Shown: positions 53,356 through 63,247, counted from the stretch's first letter. The stretch: 64,000 bases of DNA from Rhodococcus sp. P1Y (GCF_003641205.1 NZ_CP032762.1:4588001-4652000), one strand, 5' to 3'. Program-made: numbers and translations. Notes: generated by a model from the letters alone, not told the origin.

Positions 53356-54114
53356 CTACACCGTGAAGACATCCCCCGGGGACACAGCGTGGACCGGACC
53401 GCTGAACTCGGCCTTGGCTTCTGCGATGACGTCCTCGCGCGAAGTCCACGGCGGAATGTGCGTCAGCAACAGCTCCCCGACGCCTGCGTCGCGAGCGAGC
53501 TGTCCAGCCTCGGTTCCGGATAGATGTACACCCTTGGGACGATCGTCGCTGTGTGTCCAGGACGCCTCGGACAGCAACACGTCGGCGCCCTGGGCGATAT
53601 CGCGAACTGCTTGGCACATCCCGGTGTCGCCGGTATAGGAAAAAATCTTCCCGTCACCGGTGGTGAAGCGCATCCCGTACGACTCGGGTGGGTGATACAC
53701 CTGACGCGTCAACACCGACAGGCGACCGTGCTGAATGGTCCGACCGTCGGCCCATCGTCGAAGGTCGAGCGTGTCGGACATGTCATCGATCTGACCGCCG
53801 CATTCGGCCGAGGCGACCCCGAGACGAAACGCCGTGTCCTTGGGTCCGTAGACCAGCGCACGTCCCTCTGGCGGGTTCGGGTGGTAACGCCTCCACACGA
53901 GAAGACCCGGAACGTCGAGGCAATGATCGGCGTGCAGGTGGGACAGGAAGACGCTGACGTCGCCCGGATCCGCATAACGCTGCAGTGCACCCAGAATGCC
54001 CGGTCCGAAGTCCAGTACCACCGGTGAGGTATCGGGCTCGTCGAGCAGATACCCCGATGCGGGGGAATCAGGCCCGGACACGCTGCCCGAGCATCCCAGG
54101 ACGGTAATACGCAT
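53356..54114 (-). CDS. metallo-beta-lactamase-fold hydrolase (RNase Z / phosphodiesterase-like, Rv1339 type)
   Basis: This 252-residue protein has the zinc motif HLHADHCLD, a later GDTGMC Asp and LLLTHIPPW His. It belongs to the group represented by Rv1339, for which cyclic-nucleotide phosphodiesterase activity has been described. The start MRITVLGCSGS at 54114 is favoured; an ATG at 54123 is also possible. It is the first gene of a compact group with rph and rdgB. Confidence 0.88.
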   Translation of the reverse strand: MRITVLGCSGSVSGPDSPASGYLLDEPDTSPVVLDFGPGILGALQRYADPGDVSVFLSHLHADHCLDVPGLLVWRRYHPNPPEGRALVYGPKDTAFRLGVASAECGGQIDDMSDTLDLRRWADGRTIQHGRLSVLTRQVYHPPESYGMRFTTGDGKIFSYTGDTGMCQAVRDIAQGADVLLSEASWTHSDDRPKGVHLSGTEAGQLARDAGVGELLLTHIPPWTSREDVIAEAKAEFSGPVHAVSPGDVFTV

Positions 54115-54201
54115 GGAAGTCATGCTGCCACGACATTGCCCGCCGCCGAAACGCATCGCGTGTTTTTGCGGCTGCAACCGACCGCGTCGCCCGTCACATC
54201 A

Positions 54202-54831
54202 CTACAGGGCAGGAGATCCGAGCGACTTCCGTCTACGAGCGTCCCTGGCGTCCGAGGACAGAGCCCATGCCGCGATCACGCCGCCGACCGCGCCGGACAG
54301 GTGCCCTTCCCACGAGATACCTGGAGTGCTGGGCAGCACTCCCCACAGCGCGCCCCCATACACGAGAAAGACCACGACACCGATAGCCAACTGACCGAGA
54401 TTGCGGGCGAATATCCCACGTGTGAGCAGGTAAGCGATGAAGCCGAAGATGAGGATCGACGCGCCGATGTGGTTGTAGATCCCGCCCCCGATCAACCAGG
54501 TTCCGATACCGCCCACCAGCCAGATGATGCCGGTGGCAGCGAGCCCTCGGCCGATTCCGGACAACAACACCAGAAACCCGAGAACCAGGACGGGGATCGT
54601 GTTCGCGATGAGGTGGGCCCAGTCGTCGTGCAGAACCGGCGCGAACAGGATTCCCCAGAGCCCGTCGACCGAGCGAGGGGTGATGCCCGCCTGTTCGACT
54701 CGGCTTCCGGACGCGACGTCGACGATTTCTATGACCCACAGCAGTAGAACGAATCCGCCGACGTACTTTGCAGCCGACTGCCACGTGGGTCGCTTCGGAT
54801 CCGGTGTGGGCAGGTACGGGTTCGCGGTCAT
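54202..54831 (-). CDS. rhomboid-family intramembrane serine protease
   Basis: This 209-residue rhomboid has six membrane helices. The conserved HLIANTIP, the catalytic serine in IGASILIFG and the histidine in WEGHLSGAVGG are all present. It cleaves membrane-bound substrates. It is equivalent to Rv1337. In mycobacteria murI follows between this gene and the metallo-hydrolase; here the two are separated by only 87 bp. Confidence 0.9.
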   Translation of the reverse strand: MTANPYLPTPDPKRPTWQSAAKYVGGFVLLLWVIEIVDVASGSRVEQAGITPRSVDGLWGILFAPVLHDDWAHLIANTIPVLVLGFLVLLSGIGRGLAATGIIWLVGGIGTWLIGGGIYNHIGASILIFGFIAYLLTRGIFARNLGQLAIGVVVFLVYGGALWGVLPSTPGISWEGHLSGAVGGVIAAWALSSDARDARRRKSLGSPAL

Positions 54832-54886
54832 CGCGTCGACGCCTTTCGCTCGAGGTGCTGGCCGTCCTCCCCGAGGATACCGCCGG

Positions 54887-55960
54887 TCAGGACTCGAAGG
54901 CCGAAGAAAATATCTGGCGATAGGTGGGGATGCCTGCGACCGATGTCGCGTCGAGCAGTGCTCTGACGATCGCGCGTTCGACGACGTCGGCCGCCACCGC
55001 GGCAACGGCATCGAGGACGGGAAGATCCCGGGCGAATGCCCTCGGCAGGGACGTCTCGGTCACCACGGAACGCGTGCCCGTCGACAAGGCGAAGAGGGTG
55101 TCGCCGTCGAGCGGCGAGTGAGCGGGCCGGATCGCTCGCGCGAGTCCGTCGTGACCCGCGACCGCCAGCCGCTTGCACGACGCCGGCGACAGCTCGACGT
55201 CCGTCGCGACGACGCCGATGGTCGTATTGAGCGCCGTACCTTTTGGTTCGAGAGAGTTCGCGTTCCACAGTTCGTGCACGTCGGGTTTGCGCATGCCATA
55301 CGCCTGCGGCCCGTCCGAGCCGACGCCCCAGGGCAGGCCGGTGCGTGCGTCGAACACCGCTCCGACGGGGTTGGTGACGATCAGTGCGCCGACGGTGATG
55401 CCGTCTGCCGGGCCACCGGAGATGACGGTGCTTGCCGTTCCGACCCCGCCCTTGAGGACACCAGCACGTGCGCCGACGCCTGCGCCGACGGATCCCGTCT
55501 CGAAATCTGCCGCTGCCGCTGCCGCCGCTCGATAACCGAATTCGGCTGTCGGACGTATTCCCCAGTCGCCGACGGGCAGATCGAAGATGACGGCACCCGG
55601 CACGATCGGCACCACCTCATCGGGACTGCCCATGACTATCCCGTGACCGTGCTCCTCCAGCCATCGCATCACTCCGTCGGCGGCGGCGAGTCCGTAGGCG
55701 CTGCCGCCACTGAGCAGAATTGCGTTGACCTGCTGGACCGAGTTGCTCGGGTCGAGCAGGTCGGTCTCTCGTGTACCCGGTCCCCCGCCTCGCACGTCCA
55801 CCGCAGCAACTGCTCCGCCCACAGTCCTGACGACCGTGCAGCCGGTAGCCGCCCCCGAGCCCATCTCGGCATCCGGGTCGAGCTGGTGGTGATGTCCGAC
55901 CAGCAACCCGCTGACGTCGGTCAATGAGTCCCGCGAACCATGCAACCGAACACCGGGCAC
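54887..55960 (-). CDS. P1 (DmpA/NylC-type) self-processing aminopeptidase/hydrolase
   Basis: This 357-residue N-terminal nucleophile hydrolase of peptidase family S58/P1 has VSGLLVGHH at the N-terminus and LLSGGSAYGLAAADGVM. The self-cleavage and nucleophile region is TALNTTIGVVATD. It is equivalent to Rv1333. GTG 55960 follows AGGAG by seven bases. It follows the DUF2017 gene by 10 bp, in the clpS operon. Confidence 0.88.
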   Translation of the reverse strand: MPGVRLHGSRDSLTDVSGLLVGHHHQLDPDAEMGSGAATGCTVVRTVGGAVAAVDVRGGGPGTRETDLLDPSNSVQQVNAILLSGGSAYGLAAADGVMRWLEEHGHGIVMGSPDEVVPIVPGAVIFDLPVGDWGIRPTAEFGYRAAAAAAADFETGSVGAGVGARAGVLKGGVGTASTVISGGPADGITVGALIVTNPVGAVFDARTGLPWGVGSDGPQAYGMRKPDVHELWNANSLEPKGTALNTTIGVVATDVELSPASCKRLAVAGHDGLARAIRPAHSPLDGDTLFALSTGTRSVVTETSLPRAFARDLPVLDAVAAVAADVVERAIVRALLDATSVAGIPTYRQIFSSAFES

Positions 55961-55970
55961 AGGCGAGCTC

Positions 55971-56537
55971 CTAGGGCGTGAGAACCTGCACGAGGGAATC
56001 CTGCATCCAGGTGAGCCAGTGGTACACATCGAGGTGAGGGGCACGCGGATCGCCCTCGTCGAGAACCTCTGGGGTGTCGGCGTCGATGCCCAGCGTGGTT
56101 CCGAGCGCCAATCGTACGTCGTTGAGGCCGGTCAGCCAGGCGTCGGCCTGCTCGGGTGTCAAACCGATCTTGCCGCCGTCGGCGGGAAGGGTATCGAGGA
56201 TGACACGGCTGGCTGCAAGCTTGTCGTCGATGATCGCCGGCTCGTGCAACCCACGGAGTGCGCCGTTGAGATCGGCGGTGTCGGCGTCGTCCGTCTGCTC
56301 GATCCGGTGGAAGTCCGGCAGCAATCTGGCGAGCGCTGCGTCTTCGGGGGGTGAGCTGTGGCCGGTGCGAAGACCCGTCATGGCCGCGAGTTCGTCGGCG
56401 GGTGCATCCGCCGCGCGATCACCGAGCAGACCGACGACCGAACCCACGAGGGATCTCAGCACCGTCGCCTCACGCGCATCCATCTCCGAACGGATCTTTA
56501 CTCCGCTGAGCGTGTTCTTCCTGCTCCAGGTCCGCAC
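55971..56537 (-). CDS. DUF2017 protein of the clpS operon
   Basis: This 188-residue protein begins at GTG 56537 (RTWSRKN, then IRSEMDAREATVLRSLVG), the normal DUF2017 start. The C-terminus has DVYHWLTWMQDSLV. It is always next to clpS in actinobacteria (Rv1332), so a role around the Clp protease is assumed but not shown. An earlier in-frame start at 56594 would overlap clpS. Confidence 0.88.
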   Translation of the reverse strand: MRTWSRKNTLSGVKIRSEMDAREATVLRSLVGSVVGLLGDRAADAPADELAAMTGLRTGHSSPPEDAALARLLPDFHRIEQTDDADTADLNGALRGLHEPAIIDDKLAASRVILDTLPADGGKIGLTPEQADAWLTGLNDVRLALGTTLGIDADTPEVLDEGDPRAPHLDVYHWLTWMQDSLVQVLTP

Positions 56538-56566
56538 AGATCGATCTTCCTTCGCACTAGGGAACG

Positions 56567-56917
56567 CTATGTGTCCTGCTGCATGGTCGCCCACAGTCCG
56601 GCTGCATGAAGCCTGCGGACATCGTTCTCCATCTTGTCCCGGTCACCGCTGGACACGACTGCCTTGCCTTCCGAGTGCACCTGCATCATCAGCTCGGTCG
56701 CCTTCGCCTTGCTGTATCCGAAGAGTTTCTGGAAGACGTAGGTCACGTAGTGCATCAGGTTGACCGGATCGTCCCAGACGATGGTCACCCACGGAGCATC
56801 CTGCGCCTCGTCCGTCGCTTCCACCACGGTTTCGGCTGGCACTGCCTGCGGGGAGGCGGCCAACCTCGGCGCCTCGGCGACCCAGCCTGCGATCTCGTCA
56901 GCCGTCGATGAAGCCAT
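56567..56917 (-). CDS. clpS: ATP-dependent Clp protease adaptor
   Basis: This 116-residue adaptor carries N-end-rule substrates to ClpC/ClpA. It has the conserved [14 protein letters not shown] and [10 protein letters not shown] segments; an N-terminal extension of about 40 residues is flexible. The start is ATG 56917. It is divergent from pncB across 67 bp. Confidence 0.94.
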   Translation of the reverse strand: MASSTADEIAGWVAEAPRLAASPQAVPAETVVEATDEAQDAPWVTIVWDDPVNLMHYVTYVFQKLFGYSKAKATELMMQVHSEGKAVVSSGDRDKMENDVRRLHAAGLWATMQQDT

Positions 56918-56984
56918 GGGAACAGCGTACGACGAGCGGGGGAACCTGCACACCGTCGCCCCCGCGCCTCGTAGTGTTGGTCAT

Positions 56985-58319
56985 GTGCCTACCGCATCGA
57001 CAGCCGGCCCGGACATATCGGACAACGCTCCCAGTGCCGCGCTCTTCACCGACCAGTACGAATACACGATGCTCTCGGCTGCTCTCGCCGATGGATCGGC
57101 GCACAAGCCCTGCAGTTTCGAGGTGTTCGCCCGCAGGCTTCCCGCCGGTAGGCGATACGGCGTCGTTGCAGGCACCGCGCGCTTCCTGGAGGCTCTCACC
57201 CGATTTCGGTTCGGACAGGACGAGCTCGACGTAGTCGCGAAATTCCTCGACGCACCGACCGTGGAGTGGCTCGCGAACTACCGCTTCACCGGCGACATCG
57301 ACGGCTACCGCGAGGGCGATCTCTACTTCCCCGGCTCACCGGTGCTCTCGGTCCGCGGCTCCTTCGCCGAGTGTGTCGTCCTCGAGACCCTTGCACTGTC
57401 GATCCTCAACCACGACAGCGCGATCGCATCGGCTGCTGCCCGCATGTCGGACGCTGCCCGCTCGCGACCGATCATCGAGATGGGCTCGCGCCGCACACAC
57501 GAAGAAGCTGCGGTCGCCTCGTCACGGGCGGCATACATCGCAGGGTTCTCGGCGACGTCGAACCTCGAAGCGGTCCGACGTCACGGAGTTCCAGGCGCGG
57601 GTACCTCGGCCCACGCGTTCACCTTGCTCTACACCGGCGCGGACGGACCCGACGAGAAGGCTGCGTTCGCCGCACAGGTCCGCGCGCTCGGCGTTTCCAC
57701 CACGTTGCTCGTCGACACCTACGACATCACACAGGGTGTCGCCAACGCGGTCGAGGTTGCAGGCCCCGAGCTCGGCGGCGTGCGGATCGACTCGGGAGAC
57801 CTCGGGGTCCTCGCGCGCCAGGTTCGCCAGCAACTCGACGACCTCGGCGCGAAGAACACGAAAATCGTCGTTTCCGGCGACCTCGACGAATACGCGATCG
57901 CCGCACTCCGCGCCGAGCCGGTGGACTCGTACGGCGTCGGGACGTCGCTGGTGACCGGGTCGGGAGCACCGACTGCCGGCATGGTCTACAAGGTCGTGAC
58001 CGTCGACGGGCGCCCGGTGGCCAAGCGCAGCAGCCACAAGGAATCGCGTGGTGGTGCCAAAGCGGCGCTCCGCACCACTCGGAGCACCGGAACCGCCGTC
58101 GAGGAAATCGTGTACCCGTTCGGCAGCACGCCGGAGATCGAAAGCGGACTGACGGCCACCGATCTCAGCGTTCCGCTCGTGCGCGGCGGCGAACAGGTCG
58201 ACGGGTTGCCGAGCCTGCAGGACTCGCGCGCACTGTTGGCCAGCAGGTTGATATCACTGCCGTGGGAGGGCCTGAAGTTGTCCCAGGGGGAGCCTGCAAT
58301 TCCCACGCGCTTCCTCTGA
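56985..58319 (+). CDS. pncB: nicotinate phosphoribosyltransferase
   Basis: This 444-residue enzyme makes nicotinate mononucleotide from nicotinate and PRPP in NAD salvage. It starts near LFTDQYEYTML. The phosphorylated histidine is in GSRRTHEEAA, and RIDSGDL and VSGDLDEY form the phosphate site. GTG 56985 is the best start, although no strong ribosome site is seen. It is equivalent to Rv1330c (pncB1). Confidence 0.94.
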   Translation: MPTASTAGPDISDNAPSAALFTDQYEYTMLSAALADGSAHKPCSFEVFARRLPAGRRYGVVAGTARFLEALTRFRFGQDELDVVAKFLDAPTVEWLANYRFTGDIDGYREGDLYFPGSPVLSVRGSFAECVVLETLALSILNHDSAIASAAARMSDAARSRPIIEMGSRRTHEEAAVASSRAAYIAGFSATSNLEAVRRHGVPGAGTSAHAFTLLYTGADGPDEKAAFAAQVRALGVSTTLLVDTYDITQGVANAVEVAGPELGGVRIDSGDLGVLARQVRQQLDDLGAKNTKIVVSGDLDEYAIAALRAEPVDSYGVGTSLVTGSGAPTAGMVYKVVTVDGRPVAKRSSHKESRGGAKAALRTTRSTGTAVEEIVYPFGSTPEIESGLTATDLSVPLVRGGEQVDGLPSLQDSRALLASRLISLPWEGLKLSQGEPAIPTRFL

Positions 58320-58330
58320 CTCTTCGGGCT

Positions 58331-58386
58331 CCGCGCCAGTGGCGCGGACAAGTGCCACATGGGGCACTTGTCCGTGCCACTCGCGG
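58331..58386. repeat. long palindromic repeat after pncB
   Basis: CGGACAAGTGCC (58345-58356) pairs exactly with GGCACTTGTCCG (58363-58374). Outside it AGTGGC pairs with GCCACT, and CCGCG with CGCGG. The total foldable length is about 55 bases. It may end pncB transcription or be a dispersed repetitive palindrome. Confidence 0.8.
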
Positions 58387-58444
58387 CGCCGCCTCCCCGG
58401 TGTCGGTGGAACAGTTCGTCGGTGATCCGCAGTAGTCTTCTTCG

Positions 58445-60493
58445 GTGCCGAAGACCGAACTGCCCACCGTGCCTGCTTTGCTGAAGGCCGCGGTGCACGC
58501 TCTCGGCGGTAAGGAGCGCAGCAACCAGCTGACGATGGCGTCGGCGGTAGCGCATTCGATCGATACCGGCGAGCACTTGGCGGTACAGGCAGGCACCGGC
58601 ACCGGAAAGTCGCTCGCGTACCTGGTGCCGAGCATCCGGCATGCCGTCGAATCCGGCCGCACCGTAGTGGTGTCCACGGCGACCATCGCGCTGCAGCGCC
58701 AGCTCGTCGATCGCGACCTCCCGCGTCTGGCCGACGCATTGACCGAGGCAATCGGGCGGAGGCCGAAGTTCGCGATACTCAAGGGCCGGAACAACTACCT
58801 GTGCATGAACAAGATCCACTCCGGGGCATCCGAGGAGGCTCCCGAAGCCGAACTGTTCGACGCCTTCGCTGTATCGCGGCTCGGCCGCGAGGTCGTGCGG
58901 CTGACCAAGTGGTCGTCCGAGACCGAAACCGGTGACCGCGACGACGTCGTCCCCGGTGTCAGCGATCAGGCATGGCGCCAGGTCAGCGTCACCGCGCGTG
59001 AATGCCTCGGCAAAGCCCGGTGCCCGGTCGGCGAGGACTGCTTCGCCGAACGAGCGAAAACCGAAGCGGCTCAGGTCGATGTCGTAGTAACCAATCACGC
59101 GCTTCTGGCGATCGATGCGATCACCGGGATCCAGATTCTTCCCGAGCACGATGTGGTCGTCATCGACGAAGCCCACGAGCTCGTCGACCGAGTCACGGGC
59201 GTCGCCACCTCCGAGTTGTCCGCGGCGACGGTCACCGCGGCAGCGCGCCGCTGCGCCAAACTGATCGAAGAAGAGATCATCGACTCTCTCGACGGTGCGG
59301 CCGAGAACTGGGGATCAGTCCTCGACGACATGCCTGCCGGACGCTGGGCCGCGCTGCCCGACGACGTTGCTCCCGCACTCGCATCCATCCGCGATTCTGC
59401 TTGGGCGGTGCGTACGGCGATCGGACCGATGCCGAAGGGAGCGGCAGCCGCCGACCCCGAGGCCGCAGCCGCGCGCAATGCAGCCCTCGTCGCAGTCGAC
59501 GAGGTGCACGACAGTGCAGTCCGAGTCCTCGAGGCCTTCGACGAACCGGACCCGGCCAAACGCAAAGACGTCGTATGGCACGCAGTCGACGACTTCCGCG
59601 GCTCGGTCAAACGGACGGTACGCATGGCACCGCTGTCGGTGGGCGGTCTGCTGAGGTCCAGGCTGTTCGCCGAGTCGACTGTGGTCCTGACGTCCGCGAC
59701 GCTCACCGTGGGCGGATCGTTCGATGGACTGGCCGTCAACTGGGGGCTACCGGCCGAGAACTCCGGCCGAAGTGAGACGACGATGGCTTCCGGCGTCGAA
59801 CCGCCCTCGGACACGGCGTCGATAAGATGGAATTCGCTCGATGTCGGATCGCCCTTCGACCACGCGAAAGCGGGCATCCTCTACGTCGCGAAGCACCTTC
59901 CGTCCCCAGGCCGCGACGGTTTGTCCCCGCTGTACCTCGACGAGATCGAGAAACTGGTCTCGGCCGCGGGTGGACGTACGCTCGGACTGTTCTCGTCGAT
60001 GCGTGCAGCCAAAGCAGCTGCCGAGGAGATGCGTGAGCGGCTCGACACTCCCATTCTGTGCCAGGGCGACGATGCTACCGGGGCGTTGGTCGACAAGTTC
60101 GCTGCCGACGAACCGACCTCTCTTTTCGGGACTTTGTCACTCTGGCAGGGAGTGGATGTCCCCGGTCCGTCGCTCAGTCTCGTCATCCTCGACCGCATTC
60201 CGTTTCCGCGTCCGGACGACCCGCTACTCGTCGCTCGGCAGCAGGCAGTGCAGTCGCGCGGCGGCAACGGATTCCTGTCCGTCGCAGCCAATCACGCTGC
60301 ACTTCTTCTGGCGCAGGGCGTCGGTCGCCTGTTGCGAAGCGTCGACGATCGGGGCGTCGTCGCCATGCTCGACTCGCGGCTGGCGACGGCCCGATACGGC
60401 GGCTATCTCCGGGCGTCGTTGCCTCCGTTCTGGGAGACATCCGACCCCGAAGTAGTACGAAAAGCCCTCACGCGCCTGGCCGGAAAGCCCTAG
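58445..60493 (+). CDS. dinG: DinG-family ATP-dependent DNA helicase
   Basis: This 682-residue superfamily 2 helicase of the XPD/DinG type has Walker A AGTGTGKS near residue 50 and the DEAH box VIDEAHEL near 240. Iron-sulphur cysteines are in NNYLC and ECLGKARCPVGEDC, and motif VI near 620 is QGVGRLLRS. It unwinds structures arising at stalled forks. The start is GTG. Its stop TAG shares the palindrome CTAG with the stop of the convergent glgP. Confidence 0.94.
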   Translation: MPKTELPTVPALLKAAVHALGGKERSNQLTMASAVAHSIDTGEHLAVQAGTGTGKSLAYLVPSIRHAVESGRTVVVSTATIALQRQLVDRDLPRLADALTEAIGRRPKFAILKGRNNYLCMNKIHSGASEEAPEAELFDAFAVSRLGREVVRLTKWSSETETGDRDDVVPGVSDQAWRQVSVTARECLGKARCPVGEDCFAERAKTEAAQVDVVVTNHALLAIDAITGIQILPEHDVVVIDEAHELVDRVTGVATSELSAATVTAAARRCAKLIEEEIIDSLDGAAENWGSVLDDMPAGRWAALPDDVAPALASIRDSAWAVRTAIGPMPKGAAAADPEAAAARNAALVAVDEVHDSAVRVLEAFDEPDPAKRKDVVWHAVDDFRGSVKRTVRMAPLSVGGLLRSRLFAESTVVLTSATLTVGGSFDGLAVNWGLPAENSGRSETTMASGVEPPSDTASIRWNSLDVGSPFDHAKAGILYVAKHLPSPGRDGLSPLYLDEIEKLVSAAGGRTLGLFSSMRAAKAAAEEMRERLDTPILCQGDDATGALVDKFAADEPTSLFGTLSLWQGVDVPGPSLSLVILDRIPFPRPDDPLLVARQQAVQSRGGNGFLSVAANHAALLLAQGVGRLLRSVDDRGVVAMLDSRLATARYGGYLRASLPPFWETSDPEVVRKALTRLAGKP

Positions 60494-63072
60494 ACCGCAG
60501 CAGTTTTCACCAACCCGAGTTCCGCGTCTCCTGCCAGAAGCTGGTGATGAGGTAGCACTCTGACCGTGTACCCGACGGCGCCGCTGACCGGCAGTGCCGT
60601 ATCGGTGACGAAAACATCACCGAGCGAGTCGGTTCCGGCGTGCGTCATGACGACGGTGCGAACGTCGGTGAGGTCGTCGTTGTCGTCTACCCGCCCGAGA
60701 ACGGCCTGGACAACCACGTCAGAAGGCGTCAACTCCCCCAGCCGAACGTAGGCTCGCAGAGTCAGTTGTGCGCCGATCACCGGTGTGTCGGGCAATCCTT
60801 CGCTGTCGACCTGGACGACCTCGACCGCGTGCCAGGTGTTCTCGACGCGAGAACGGTACGCAGCTACATCCTTGGCACCGAGATAGCCGTCGGCATTCGC
60901 GGCTCGACCTGCCTCAGCGGCCGGAGCGTAGTAGCCGAGGGTGTAGTCCCGAACCATCCTCGACGCCAGCACCTTCGGGCCCAGATTTTCGAGCGTGTGA
61001 CGCACCATTTCGATCCACCGCGTCGGTACTCCATCGGTCCGATCGTAGAACTTGGGCAGCACCGCCTGCTCGAGCAATTCGTAGAGTGCAGCCGCTTCGA
61101 GGTCGTCCCGTCGGTTCTCGTCGGTGACGCCATCCGCAGTCGGTATGGCCCAACCGTTTTCGCCGTCGTACATCTCGTCCCACCACCCGTCGCGAATCGA
61201 CAGGTTGAGTCCGCCGTTGAGCGCGGACTTCATTCCCGACGTACCGCACGCTTCGAGCGGCCGCAGCGGATTGTTGAGCCACACATCGCATCCCCAGTAC
61301 AGGTACCGTGCCATCGACATGTCGTAGTCGGGCAGGAACACGATGCGATGACGAACGTCGGCCTCGTCGGCGAACCGGACGATCTGCTGAATGAGTGCCT
61401 TACCGCCGTCGTCCGCGGGGTGCGATTTACCGGCGACGACGAGTTGAACCGGCCGTTCGGGGTCGAGCAGGAGGCGCTTGAGCCGCTCCGGCTCGCGCAG
61501 CATCAGCGTAAGACGCTTGTAGGTCGGTACCCGACGTGCGAACCCGACCGTCAGGATATTCGGGTCGAATACTCCGGCCGTCCAACCGAGTTCGGCTTGA
61601 GTGGAACCGCGCTCGAGGCACGAGCGCCGAACTCGACGCCGAACTTCCTCGACGAGCTGGCCTCTCAGTTGGTTCCGCGTTGACCACAGCGTGGCGGACG
61701 GAACCGAGTTGAGCTGTTCCCAGCCGCGCGCCTCTTCGACCGCCTGCGTCCCGACGACGTCGTGGGCTAGTTCCATCCACTCGCGCGCAGCCCAGGTCGG
61801 GGCATGCACTCCATTGGTCACCGATCCGATCGGCACCTCCGATGCGTCGAAACCGGGCCACAGATCACTGAACATGTCGCGGCTGACGATGCCATGGAGT
61901 TTCGAGACGCCGTTGGCGCGCTGACCCAGTCGCAGGCCCATGTGCGCCATGTTGAACACCGATCGGTCGCTCTCGGCGCCGAGTGCAAGGACGCGGTCGA
62001 GTGGAAGTCCGGGCAGCAGAGCCGAATCGGACGCTCCGTCCGCACTGCCGAAATAGTGCCGCACCAGATCGGCCGGAAAGCGGTCGATACCCGCTGGTAC
62101 GGGTGTGTGGGTCGTGAAGACAGTTGCGGCTCGGACGGACGCGAGCGCCGAGTCGAAGTCGAGCCCGCGCGAGGTGACAAGTTCGCGAATGCGCTCCGCG
62201 CCGAGGAACCCGGCGTGGCCCTCGTTCATGTGGAACACCTCGGGGTCGGGAAGACCGTGTTCGTGCGTGTACGCCCGGATCGCACGGACTCCGCCGATGC
62301 CGGCGAGAATCTCCTGCTTGATGCGGTGGTCCTGGTCACCGCCGTAGAGACGATCGGTGACGCCACGCAATTCGGGGTCGTTGTCGGGGATGTCGGAGTC
62401 GAGAAGGAGCAACGGCACCCGACCTACCTGCGCGATCCACACTCTGGCCCGAAGCACCCGCTGACCAGGCATGGACACGTGGATCAGAACAGGTACACCG
62501 GACGAATCGGCGAGAAGCCGCAGCGGCAGACCCTGCGGATCGAGTGAGGGATACCGCTCTGCTTGCCATCCGTCCGCCGTCAAGGACTGCCTGAAGTAAC
62601 CGGAGCGATAGAGCAGCCCGACACCGATGAGCGGCAACCCCAGGTCGGACGCAGCTTTGAGGTGGTCGCCGGCCAAGATGCCGAGCCCACCCGAGTAGTT
62701 GGGGAGGACCTCGCTGACACCGAACTCCATCGAGAAGTAGCCGATACCTGCGGGTAGCAACTGCCCGCTGTCCTGCTGTTGCTGGTACCACAGCGGGCGG
62801 GTGAGGTACTCGCGAAGATCGGCTGCCACTGCGTCGAGACGGTCGGTGAACGCGCTGTCACCAGCCAGGGACTCCAACCGCGCAGGTGCCACGGCGCCCA
62901 GCAATCCGATGGGGTCTCGTTCGGTCTCGATCCACAGCTGCGGATCGATGTCCTCGAACAGCTGTTGTGTGGGCGAGTGCCACGACCAGCGGAGGTTTGT
63001 CGACAGCTCCGCGAGGGCATTCAGCCGATCGGGCAGGTGGGCGCGGACGGTGAATCGGCGTAGAGCTTTCAC
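60490..63072 (-). CDS. glgP: alpha-glucan phosphorylase (GT35, actinobacterial type)
   Basis: This 860-residue phosphorylase releases glucose-1-phosphate from alpha-1,4-glucan. An N-terminal DUF3417-type region (NLRWSWHSPTQQLFEDIDP) precedes the GT35 core with HMNEGHAGFL and the pyridoxal-phosphate lysine in GTSGMKSALNGGLN. GTG 63072 is chosen as start. It is equivalent to Rv1328 and divergent from glgE, 175 bp apart. Both act on the same maltosyl/glycogen-like glucans. Confidence 0.95.
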   Translation of the reverse strand: MKALRRFTVRAHLPDRLNALAELSTNLRWSWHSPTQQLFEDIDPQLWIETERDPIGLLGAVAPARLESLAGDSAFTDRLDAVAADLREYLTRPLWYQQQQDSGQLLPAGIGYFSMEFGVSEVLPNYSGGLGILAGDHLKAASDLGLPLIGVGLLYRSGYFRQSLTADGWQAERYPSLDPQGLPLRLLADSSGVPVLIHVSMPGQRVLRARVWIAQVGRVPLLLLDSDIPDNDPELRGVTDRLYGGDQDHRIKQEILAGIGGVRAIRAYTHEHGLPDPEVFHMNEGHAGFLGAERIRELVTSRGLDFDSALASVRAATVFTTHTPVPAGIDRFPADLVRHYFGSADGASDSALLPGLPLDRVLALGAESDRSVFNMAHMGLRLGQRANGVSKLHGIVSRDMFSDLWPGFDASEVPIGSVTNGVHAPTWAAREWMELAHDVVGTQAVEEARGWEQLNSVPSATLWSTRNQLRGQLVEEVRRRVRRSCLERGSTQAELGWTAGVFDPNILTVGFARRVPTYKRLTLMLREPERLKRLLLDPERPVQLVVAGKSHPADDGGKALIQQIVRFADEADVRHRIVFLPDYDMSMARYLYWGCDVWLNNPLRPLEACGTSGMKSALNGGLNLSIRDGWWDEMYDGENGWAIPTADGVTDENRRDDLEAAALYELLEQAVLPKFYDRTDGVPTRWIEMVRHTLENLGPKVLASRMVRDYTLGYYAPAAEAGRAANADGYLGAKDVAAYRSRVENTWHAVEVVQVDSEGLPDTPVIGAQLTLRAYVRLGELTPSDVVVQAVLGRVDDNDDLTDVRTVVMTHAGTDSLGDVFVTDTALPVSGAVGYTVRVLPHHQLLAGDAELGLVKTAAV

Positions 63073-63247
63073 CCGAAGAACCCTACCCACCCGCGGTCGC
63101 ATCGTGAGTCGACTTGCCGATCTCGTCTCGACTACGGCGCGGCCTCCGCAACTGCACTACGGTTGTCATGGAACAGCACGCCGACCACAGCTACCGATCG
63201 AATCACGTCGATCGAGAAGATCGCCGACGCGAAGAATGGAGCGTGAA

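Noticed and set aside
57986..59176. 396-residue minus-strand frame between pncB and dinG
   Set aside because: It spans the antisense of the pncB end, the palindrome and the dinG start; no domain is recognisable.
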